This document shows, in pieces, positions 1 to 5,002 of a DNA stretch of 5,030 nucleotides. The first letter of the stretch is position 1, and the number at the start of each line of letters is the position of its first letter. The position numbers were made by a program, and so were the translations under genes. The DNA comes from a bacterium (GTDB lineage Bacteria; Fidelibacterota; Marinisomatia; Marinisomatales; JAHJCW01). Location: positions 1-5,030 of the forward strand of contig JAHJCW010000260.1 in the NCBI GenBank assembly GCA_018812885.1, in the 5' to 3' direction. The notes beneath the pieces are model-generated. The model was not told where the DNA came from and made no database searches. It saw only the letters and a list, made by a program, of their open reading frames with translations.

Positions 1-1041
1 ATTTTTATGCCGGTTGGAACGTATGGTGCAGTAAAAACAGTAACTCCGGCTGAATTAAAATCCGTAAAAACACAAATTATTCTAGGTAATACCTATCATT
101 TATATTTACGGCCGGGAACGGAGTTAATAAATGCCGTCGGTGGATTACATAAATTTATGAGATGGGATTTACCGATTTTAACTGATAGCGGAGGTTTTCA
201 AATATTTTCTTTAGCGCGGTTAAATAATATCAGCAATGAAGGTGTGGAATTTCAATCTCATTTGGATGGAAGTAGTCATTTTCTAACGCCCGAAAAATCT
301 ATGGAGATACAGCGGAATTTAGGAGCTGATATTATAATGGCTTTCGATGAGTGTCCCCCTAGTGATGCCGATTTAACTACCATTAAAAGTGCTGTTAATC
401 GAACAAAAATTTGGATAGATAGATGTAAACAATATCTGAAAGAAAATCCACCTATCTATAATTGGCAGCAGACAATGTTCCCGATAGTTCAGGGTGGAGT
501 ATCTACTGAACTTAGAAAGCAAAGCGCTGAGGATATGATTCCTTATGCACAATGCGGGATGGCTATAGGCGGTTTGGCAGTCGGTGAGGAAAAACCTGCG
601 ATGTTTGAAATGATTGAATTGATGAATGGACTGTTACCAATAGATCAACCACACTATTTGATGGGAGTTGGAACTCCATCAGATTTAATTCAAGCCGTTA
701 GTCGCGGAGTGGATATGTTCGATTGTGTAATTCCAACACGCAATGCCAGAAACGGTCAGTTTTTCACAAGTTTTGGTAAAGTAAATATCCGAAACGAAAA
801 ATATAAATTTGATTTCAACCCAATTGACGAAAATTGCACCTGTGAAACTTGTAGCAATTTTACGCGAGCATATTTACGCCATCTCTTTAATATCAACGAA
901 GTATTAGGGTTACGTTTAGCTACAATCCATAATTTGCACTATTATTTAAATTTAATGGAATTGATGCGAGAGCATATACAAAAAGGGGATTTTCAAAATT
1001 GGTCACAAAAATATTTAAAACAAAATAGTTTTGAATTTTGA
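1..1041 (+). CDS. tgt: tRNA-guanine(34) transglycosylase (queuine tRNA-ribosyltransferase), 5' partial
   Basis: The enzyme swaps guanine-34 of GU(N)-anticodon tRNAs (Asp, Asn, His, Tyr) for preQ1, a step of queuosine synthesis in the cytoplasm. The frame is open to base 1, and the Ile-Phe codons before the first ATG (base 7) fit the family's '(A/I)FMPVGTYG' segment. That ATG is therefore internal, and about 25-30 N-terminal residues lie outside the window. Numbering from this ATG, the visible motifs are: DSGGFQ with the general acid/base Asp60; GGLAVGE at 188-194; FDCVIPTRNARNG with the expected nucleophile Asp239 and tRNA-contacting Arg245 and Arg248; and the zinc site Cys277, Cys279, Cys282 and His308. 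All catalytic and metal residues are present, so it should be active. Its last codons (Ser-Phe-Glu-Phe-stop) lie inside the left inverted repeat of the next gene's cassette, so the original C-terminal tail may have been replaced. The family assignment is very secure. Confidence 0.97.
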   Translation: MFMPVGTYGAVKTVTPAELKSVKTQIILGNTYHLYLRPGTELINAVGGLHKFMRWDLPILTDSGGFQIFSLARLNNISNEGVEFQSHLDGSSHFLTPEKSMEIQRNLGADIIMAFDECPPSDADLTTIKSAVNRTKIWIDRCKQYLKENPPIYNWQQTMFPIVQGGVSTELRKQSAEDMIPYAQCGMAIGGLAVGEEKPAMFEMIELMNGLLPIDQPHYLMGVGTPSDLIQAVSRGVDMFDCVIPTRNARNGQFFTSFGKVNIRNEKYKFDFNPIDENCTCETCSNFTRAYLRHLFNINEVLGLRLATIHNLHYYLNLMELMREHIQKGDFQNWSQKYLKQNSFEF

Positions 1042-1051
1042 ATGTTGAGTT
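1025..1051 (+). repeat. Left inverted-repeat arm of the four-helix-bundle cassette
   Basis: ATAGTTTTGA (1025-1034) and AATGTTGAGTT (1041-1051) pair with the right arm at 1440-1449 (10 of 10) and 1416-1426 (10 of 11). The arm contains the tgt stop codon (1039-1041) and ends four bases before the ATG of the next gene, so it supplies the whole leader of that gene. There is no Shine-Dalgarno sequence in it. Confidence 0.6.
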
Positions 1052-1055
1052 CTGA

Positions 1056-1409
1056 ATGAAAGATAATCCTATTAAAGAAAGAAGTTATAAATTTGCTATA
1101 TCAATTATCAAATTGTATAAGAGAGTTCAAGCAACAAATGAATATATTATCTCAAAACAATTATTAAGAAGCGGAACAAGTATTGGTGCTAATATTGAGG
1201 AAGCAACCACAGCCCAAAGTAAGAAAGATTTCTTACATAAAATGTCCATAGCTTCAAAAGAAGCTCGTGAAACGTTATATTGGTTAAGACTGTTAAAAGA
1301 TAGCGATCTAATCAATTTTTCAATTGATGAATATTTAAATGAGATTAATCAGATTATTAGAATAATTACAAAAATTGTAAAAACTACATCAGAGCATTTG
1401 AAACAATAA
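1056..1409 (+). CDS. Four-helix-bundle protein (23S rRNA intervening-sequence protein family)
   Basis: This is a small all-helical protein of 117 residues, the usual size for the family found in 23S rRNA intervening sequences and as lone genomic genes. Family hallmarks seen: an N-terminal YKFAISIIKLYK helix (residues 11-22), the conserved QLLRSGTSIGANIEEA turn and helix (35-50), the FLHKMSIASKEARETLYWLRLL helix region (59-80), and a C-terminal Ile/Lys-rich helix (91-113). It has no signal peptide or membrane segment. Relatives form pentameric barrels, and the Avd protein of diversity-generating retroelements shares the fold. No reverse transcriptase or variable repeat is visible here, so an Avd role is not supported. 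The biochemical function of lone copies is unknown. The start is the only ATG fitting the conserved N-terminus, 14 bases after tgt, with no Shine-Dalgarno sequence. The gene lies between inverted repeats, which suggests it was inserted between tgt and the NUDIX gene. Confidence 0.93.
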   Translation: MKDNPIKERSYKFAISIIKLYKRVQATNEYIISKQLLRSGTSIGANIEEATTAQSKKDFLHKMSIASKEARETLYWLRLLKDSDLINFSIDEYLNEINQIIRIITKIVKTTSEHLKQ

Positions 1410-1415
1410 CAAATT

Positions 1416-1449
1416 AACTCAAAATTTAAAATTTAACACTCAAAACTAT
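1416..1449 (+). repeat. Right inverted-repeat arm of the four-helix-bundle cassette
   Basis: AACTCAAAATT (1416-1426) and TCAAAACTAT (1440-1449) mirror the left arm. Between them lies TTAAAATTTAACA (1426-1438). Its exact 13-base reverse complement occurs at 2249-2261, at the end of the broken peroxiredoxin gene, so the repeat family has at least one more copy in this window. Confidence 0.6.
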
Positions 1450-1460
1450 AGAGATTAATA

Positions 1461-1922
1461 ATGCCAAAAATTAAGGTAAAACAAGTCGACTCATATATTT
1501 ATCGATTGACTGAAAATGGTCCATTATATCTTATGTTAAAGCGCAGTACCGGTAAATATTATGAACATCTATGGCAGGGAGTTGCCGGGAAAATTGAAAA
1601 AGGCGAAACTGCCTGGCAAGCAGTAGTAAGAGAATTAGAAGAGGAAACCGGTAAAAAACCTGTAAAAATGTTTGCCGCAGATCACATCGCGAGTTTTTAC
1701 GATGCGAGAAAAGACCGCATACAAATGGTTCCCGTCTTTGGTATTGAAGTAGAAAATTCTGAAGTGCAACTATCAGAAGAACATTCAGAATATAAATGGG
1801 TATCATTTGAAGATGCTTTAACTTTACTCACTTGGAAAGGACAAAAAGAGGGGTTGCGAACCGTTCATGATGAAATCATAAGCAGGGATGGTCGCACTAA
1901 ATGGTCTGAAATAAATTTATAA
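1461..1922 (+). CDS. NUDIX hydrolase, NudB/dATP pyrophosphohydrolase-like
   Basis: This is a cytoplasmic Mg2+-dependent pyrophosphohydrolase that cleaves a nucleoside diphosphate linked to another group. The substrate cannot be fixed from the sequence. The 153-residue length is normal for a single NUDIX domain. The NUDIX box runs from Gly43 to residue 65 (G-x5-E-x7-RE-L-E-EE-T-G-K), with metal-binding Glu58, Glu61 and Glu62. The last position, usually a bulky aliphatic residue, is Lys65. The strand LYLMLKRS (22-29) before the box and the EHSEYKWVSFEDAL segment (107-120) after it resemble NudB (dihydroneopterin triphosphate diphosphatase) and dATP pyrophosphohydrolases, so a role in folate synthesis or nucleotide-pool cleaning is possible. 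The start is the ATG at 1461, 12 bases after the right repeat arm. There is a weak purine run (GAGATTAATA) but no clear Shine-Dalgarno sequence. The next gene starts 15 bases after its stop, so the two were probably cotranscribed. Confidence 0.9.
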   Translation: MPKIKVKQVDSYIYRLTENGPLYLMLKRSTGKYYEHLWQGVAGKIEKGETAWQAVVRELEEETGKKPVKMFAADHIASFYDARKDRIQMVPVFGIEVENSEVQLSEEHSEYKWVSFEDALTLLTWKGQKEGLRTVHDEIISRDGRTKWSEINL

Positions 1923-1937
1923 AGTTTGAAGAATAAA

Positions 1938-2268
1938 ATGTTAGATATTGGAACAAAAGCACCGGACTTTACCTTGCCAGACATTAATAAAAATTTAGTC
2001 TCTTTGAATGAATTTAGAGGTAAAAAAGTTGTATTGTGGTTTTTCCCAAAAGCCAATACACCCGGCTGAACTGTTGAGGGCAAAGGATTCTGTGAAGAAT
2101 TTAAAATATTTAAAGAAAGTAATTATGTAATAATCGGGATGAACGCTGATCGACCTGCTAAACAGAAGAAGTTTGCTGAAGAACAAGAATTTCAGTATCC
2201 ACCTATTGTGCGATGAACAGAAAGATGTATTAAAAGATATTGATGAATTGTTAAATTTTAAGTGTTGA
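1938..2268 (+). pseudogene. bcp: Broken BCP/PrxQ-type peroxiredoxin with in-frame TGA at the peroxidatic Cys position
   Basis: An intact member would be a thiol peroxidase of about 150 residues that reduces H2O2 and organic hydroperoxides with thioredoxin-type donors. Reading from ATG 1938 gives a clear AhpC/TSA N-terminus: APDFTLPD (residues 8-15), KKVVLWFFPKANTPG (29-43), then TGA at codon 44 (2067-2069), then TVEGKGF. The family has 'TPGCT' here, so the stop replaces the peroxidatic cysteine. The frame stays peroxiredoxin-like to Tyr-Pro at 87-88. One extra base near 2199-2204 then shifts the homology by +1, giving LLCDEQKDVLKDIDELL and a stop at 2266-2268. With TGA read as an amino acid and the frame repaired, only about 109 residues remain, and the usual middle-to-late part (the 'aYGv...R.tfiID..G' region) is missing. 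This looks like an internal deletion. Selenocysteine at TGA is possible, but the frameshift and deletion argue that this copy no longer works. Sequencing error could explain the two small lesions but not the missing segment. Confidence 0.8.
2085..2102 (+). promoter_or_regulatory. Candidate bacterial SECIS-like hairpin downstream of the peroxiredoxin TGA
   Basis: GGATTC (2085-2090) can pair with GAATTT (2097-2102) to make six pairs, two of them G-U, around the loop UGUGAA. The loop begins 21 bases after the TGA and has G as its second base. As I recall the bacterial SECIS consensus, the UGA-to-loop distance is about 16-37 bases, the loop is small, and G occupies one of its first two positions, so it fits. 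The stem is short and weak and such a hairpin arises easily by chance, so this is only suggestive. Confidence 0.25.
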
Positions 2269-2271
2269 ATT
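2249..2271 (+). repeat. Second copy of the AT-rich repeat word seen beside the four-helix-bundle gene
   Basis: TGTTAAATTTTAA (2249-2261) is the exact reverse complement of 1426-1438. The bases that follow (GTGTTGAATT, 2262-2271) resemble the AATGTTGAGTT word of the left arm. The copy supplies the last codons and the shifted-frame stop of the peroxiredoxin remnant, just as the left arm supplies the end of tgt. Low sequence complexity leaves some chance of coincidence. Confidence 0.45.
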
Positions 2272-2344
2272 ATTAATGTTAACCACCACCGCTAAAGCTG
2301 GGCAAGCAGATTCCACGAATTTCACAAAGCACTATATGGTTGTC

Positions 2345-2364
2345 ATTCCTGCGAAAGCAGGAAT
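2345..2364 (+). repeat. Hairpin with GAAA tetraloop (left half of the MITE-like element)
   Basis: Eight perfect base pairs (2345-2352 with 2357-2364) enclose GAAA, a GNRA tetraloop, so the RNA form would be very stable. No T-run follows (CTATTATAAATAA), so it is not a typical intrinsic terminator, though it could protect the 3' end of plus-strand transcripts. Confidence 0.75.
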
Positions 2365-2413
2365 CTATTATAAATAACTCTGATATTTTAAATTGATAAA
2401 CATTTAATATTGG

Positions 2414-2434
2414 ATTCCCGATTAAATCGGGAAT
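2414..2434 (-). repeat. Hairpin just downstream of the response-regulator gene (right half of the MITE-like element)
   Basis: Nine perfect pairs (2414-2422 with 2426-2434) close a three-base TAA loop. It lies 13 bases beyond the stop of the minus-strand response regulator, where a terminator would be expected. The minus-strand bases after it (CCAATATTAAATG) lack a U-run, so factor-independent termination is doubtful, but a role in ending or stabilising the operon transcript is possible. Confidence 0.6.
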
Positions 2435-2447
2435 AACAAAGGTTTTC

Positions 2448-3800
2448 TTATTTAGATAGACCCAACTCTTTAATTTTTCGAGATAAATTGGGTTGTTGCA
2501 TGCCGAGCTTTTTGGCTGTTAGACTTATATTCCAATGATTTTCTTTCAGTTGCTGTTGGAAGAATTGCTTTTCAAAGTTAGTTTTTACATCTTTGAAGGA
2601 TTTGCCTTCAATTGTAGTTATGTCTAATTTTTGAGAGGATTTCTCTAACATGAGATGTGGTGTAATATCGTCTTTAGTGATAAATTCTTTTGTAACAAGG
2701 ATACAAAGTCTTTCAATGATATTTTTTAACTCTCTAACATTCCCGGGCAATGAATATCGCGAAAGATTTTCTAGAGCTGAAGGCAGCATAGTTTTTTTTG
2801 GTGTCTTGAATTCTTGTGCATAGTAATCAAGGAAGTATTCTGTTAATATTTCAATATCACCCCCCCGCTCACGTAAGGGTGGAATTGATATTGGTACAAC
2901 ATTAAGTCTATAAAATAAGTCGTCCCGGAAAGTACCTTTTTGCGTCATTTCTTCCAAGTTTTTGTGGGTTGCCGCTATTAATCGCACATCAATATTGATT
3001 GTTTGATTGCCACCCACTCTTTCGAATGTACCTTCCTGTATAACTCTCAGGATCTTTGCCTGTACGGACAAATCCATATCACCGATTTCATCAAGGAAAA
3101 GCGTCCCATGATTGGCTTGTTCCAATTTACCAAGTTTTTGCGAATCAGCTCCGGTAAAGGAACCTTTTTCGTGACCAAAAAGTTCACTTTCTATTAATGA
3201 AGATGGAATTGCTGCGGAATTAAATTTTATAAACGGTTTCCGATTACGTTTGCTATTGTGATGAATCGCAAATGCCACGAGCTCTTTACCGGTTCCACTC
3301 TCACCTCGAATCAAAACTTTTGAATCGGTCGGAGCCACCTTTTCAATTAATGATAAAACCTTTTTGATTTGTGACGACTCGCCGATCAATTTATTTTTTT
3401 CATACTGAGCATTCTCTTCCTGAACAACTTTATTTTGCAATGATTGCTTTTCTTTAATATTACGAACTGCTGTTATTATTTTTATCATTGACAGTGGTTT
3501 TTCAAGAAAATCATAAGCTCCTATTTTGACAGCAGATACTGCTGTAGAGATATCACTATGACCGGAAATCATAAGCACATCTAATTCCGGCTTATCTTTG
3601 TGGATATTTTTAAATGTCTCAATTCCATCAATACCAGGCAGCTTTACGTCAAGGATAATCATATCTATATTTTCCTTTGACGCAATCTTGATTGCCTTTT
3701 CACCAGTTCCGGCTACGCAAGTCTCATATCCTTCATCTTCTAAAATATCTTTTAGCGTCATCCGTATGTTAATTTCATCATCAACAATTAAAATTTTCAT
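2448..3800 (-). CDS. Sigma-54-dependent NtrC-family response regulator (NtrX-like)
   Basis: This cytoplasmic transcription activator has three domains. The receiver domain (residues 1-120) has acidic pocket Asp7/Asp8, phosphoacceptor Asp51, switch Ser79 and Lys101. The AAA+ sigma-54 interaction domain (about 138-365) has Walker A GESGTGKE (166-173), a sigma-54-contacting loop GSFTGA (213-218), Walker B GTLFLDEIGD (232-241), the arginine-finger region FRDDLFYRL (291-299) and sensor II PGNVREL (352-358). A Fis-type helix-turn-helix lies at 408-447. At 450 residues it is full length and no key residue is missing; the loop is GSFTGA rather than the usual GAFTGA. Phosphorylation should drive oligomerisation and ATP-powered opening of sigma-54 promoters. 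Its ATG overlaps the kinase stop (ATGA), which implies translational coupling and a cognate pair. The pairing with an NtrY-like kinase suggests NtrX, but general NtrC-family membership is surer. I found no sigma-54 promoter here, so the regulon is unknown. Confidence 0.95.
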   Translation of the reverse strand: MKILIVDDEINIRMTLKDILEDEGYETCVAGTGEKAIKIASKENIDMIILDVKLPGIDGIETFKNIHKDKPELDVLMISGHSDISTAVSAVKIGAYDFLEKPLSMIKIITAVRNIKEKQSLQNKVVQEENAQYEKNKLIGESSQIKKVLSLIEKVAPTDSKVLIRGESGTGKELVAFAIHHNSKRNRKPFIKFNSAAIPSSLIESELFGHEKGSFTGADSQKLGKLEQANHGTLFLDEIGDMDLSVQAKILRVIQEGTFERVGGNQTINIDVRLIAATHKNLEEMTQKGTFRDDLFYRLNVVPISIPPLRERGGDIEILTEYFLDYYAQEFKTPKKTMLPSALENLSRYSLPGNVRELKNIIERLCILVTKEFITKDDITPHLMLEKSSQKLDITTIEGKSFKDVKTNFEKQFFQQQLKENHWNISLTAKKLGMQQPNLSRKIKELGLSK

Positions 3801-5002
3801 GATTCTTGCTCCAAATTGTGTACGATTGGGAATGATAAATTAAAAGTGGTTCCGACACCAACTTGGCTCTCTAAACTAATACTGCCACCATGGTTTTCAA
3901 TAATTCGTTTTACGATAGCTAAACCAAGTCCGGTACCACCACGACTTTTTGTAAAATACGGTTTAAAGATTTCATTAATATCTTTTTCATCTATGCCATG
4001 ACCATTGTCTTGTATCTTAATATTGATACTTGAATCAGTAAAATTTGTATTGATCGTAATATTAAAATCTTCCTCTCCAGCATTTATGCTATTTTGAACT
4101 AAGTTATCCAGTACTTGTTTGACCTGAAGTTTATCGGCAAATAATAAAGGCAGTTTTTCTTCCAATTTATATTCGATTTTTACCTCTGATTGATATGGTG
4201 TGCAAATTTCTGAAATTTGCTTGTTAATATCATAATGTATTGGATTAGCTTCAGGCAACCTTGCAAATTTAGAGAACTCACTTGCGAATGTTTGCAAATT
4301 ATCAATTTCTTCGTGTATTACTTTAGCAACATTGTATAATACAACATCTAGATCTTTAGACTTTGATGCATACTTCATCTCTAGGCGTTCAAGTGACAAT
4401 CTGATTGGTGTTAGGGGATTCTTTATTTCGTGTGCTAAAATACGTGCCATATCACGCCAAGCAGTGTCCTTTTCAGCTTGTATTAATTTTTTTCTGTTAG
4501 CTTGCAATTCATGAGACATATCATTAAAGGAAACGATCAAATCGTTTAAAGGAGAAAATCTACTTTCTCTAACATTTACTTCAAGATTTCCTAGAGCCAA
4601 TTGCAAAGTTGCATCCTGCAATCGCTTAAGCGGACGTGTTATAAAATAAAAACTTATGAAAAAGAGAATAATTACTATTACTGTTAAAAAGAATAATATA
4701 AATTTTGAATATAGTTCAATTTCATTTATAAAAACATGGCGTGCAATAGCTTTCTGATTTTCTATGGACATTATTTCTTCAATATCGTTCCGAAATTGGC
4801 TTCGATAAACTTCATCTAATTGCAAATTATAATTTTCATACAGCTTACGAGATTTTTCATTTGTGCTTAGTGTCTCTGAAGTTTCGGAGAAAGACTGGAA
4901 ACTGTCTATAAAAAAGTTGCGGAAGAACAATACAGACGTAACAATTAATAATATCACTAAAATAATTATTTGCGTACGGAAAGATGGAAGACGAAATCTC
5001 AT
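3797..5002 (-). CDS. Membrane sensor histidine kinase (NtrY-like, compact)
   Basis: This is the partner kinase of the downstream response regulator. Two membrane helices (about residues 11-27 and 101-121) enclose an extracytoplasmic stretch of about 73 residues rich in Glu, Ser and Asn, without a recognisable sensor fold. A HAMP linker (about 121-173) begins ITRPLKRLQDA. The HisKA domain has phospho-accepting His191 in HEIKNPLTPIRLS, a form typical of NtrY-type kinases. The HATPase domain shows the N box (QVLDNLVQNSINA, with Asn304), the G1 box DNGHGI (332-337), an F-box-like FKPYF (346-350) and the G2 box GGTGLGL (355-361). NtrY proteins are usually much longer (about 700 residues, more membrane helices and a PAS domain). 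This 401-residue protein has no PAS, so the signal may be read by the short external loop. The start is the first ATG after in-frame TGA and TAA codons within the 28 upstream bases. No Shine-Dalgarno sequence or promoter is visible. Confidence 0.95.
   Translation of the reverse strand: MRFRLPSFRTQIIILVILLIVTSVLFFRNFFIDSFQSFSETSETLSTNEKSRKLYENYNLQLDEVYRSQFRNDIEEIMSIENQKAIARHVFINEIELYSKFILFFLTVIVIILFFISFYFITRPLKRLQDATLQLALGNLEVNVRESRFSPLNDLIVSFNDMSHELQANRKKLIQAEKDTAWRDMARILAHEIKNPLTPIRLSLERLEMKYASKSKDLDVVLYNVAKVIHEEIDNLQTFASEFSKFARLPEANPIHYDINKQISEICTPYQSEVKIEYKLEEKLPLLFADKLQVKQVLDNLVQNSINAGEEDFNITINTNFTDSSINIKIQDNGHGIDEKDINEIFKPYFTKSRGGTGLGLAIVKRIIENHGGSISLESQVGVGTTFNLSFPIVHNLEQES

Larger units (their letters stand above)
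1025..1449. mobile_element. Putative four-helix-bundle gene cassette with terminal inverted repeats
   Basis: Directly seen: a perfect 10-base inverted repeat (ATAGTTTTGA at 1025-1034 against TCAAAACTAT at 1440-1449), plus an inner 10-of-11 match (AATGTTGAGTT at 1041-1051 against AACTCAAAATT at 1416-1426). Together they bracket only the 117-residue four-helix-bundle gene. Known: genes of this family were first described inside intervening sequences of 23S rRNA genes (for example in Leptospira) and also occur scattered singly in genomes. Inferred: the 425-base unit is a small inserted cassette. It has no transposase, so movement would need help in trans. No convincing target-site duplication is visible. 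Alternatively the arms may be only AT-rich intergenic repeats that happen to flank the gene, or a transcript hairpin. Confidence 0.45.
2340..2439. repeat. MITE/REP-like element of two hairpins with terminal inverted ends
   Basis: The ends TTGTCATTCC (2340-2349) and GGAATAACAA (2430-2439) are inverted repeats matching at 9 of 10 bases. Each end folds into its own perfect hairpin: ATTCCTGC/GCAGGAAT with a GAAA loop (2345-2364), and ATTCCCGAT/ATCGGGAAT with a TAA loop (2414-2434). The 49 bases between are AT-rich and non-coding. From memory, the 'GTCATTCCTGCGAAAGCAGGAATC' type of end is a common dispersed repeat in many bacterial genomes. There is no transposase, so it would be non-autonomous. 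It fills the gap between convergent genes and could also block or end transcription from either side. Confidence 0.7.

Noticed and set aside
1056..1409. Avd component of a diversity-generating retroelement
   Set aside because: The fold is shared, but no reverse transcriptase, template repeat or variable repeat is present in the window.
1127..1806. Minus-strand open frames opposite the four-helix-bundle and NUDIX genes
   Set aside because: The plus-strand products match known families over their full length. The antisense frames have no recognisable domains.
1865..2186. Minus-strand open frames of 60-70 codons opposite the peroxiredoxin remnant
   Set aside because: They show no familiar protein motif, while the plus strand has unmistakable peroxiredoxin homology. 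They are antisense shadows.
2199..2206. Programmed +1 frameshift in the peroxiredoxin gene
   Set aside because: CCACCTATTG has no recognised slippery pattern or stimulatory structure that I can see, and the product would still lack the C-terminal half. A simple indel is the better reading.
2214..2216. Second in-frame TGA of the peroxiredoxin reading frame as another selenocysteine codon
   Set aside because: By this point the homology has already moved to the +1 frame, where these bases fall within Asp-Glu codons. The stop is a result of the frameshift.
2345..2434. The two hairpins as ordinary Rho-independent terminators
   Set aside because: Neither stem is followed by a T-run on either strand, and their outer ends match each other as inverted repeats, so a repeat element explains them better. 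A secondary termination role is not excluded.
3003..4514. Plus-strand open frames of 60-80 codons inside the two-component genes
   Set aside because: They lie fully opposite, or nearly so, conserved receiver, AAA+ and kinase domains on the minus strand and show no protein-like features.
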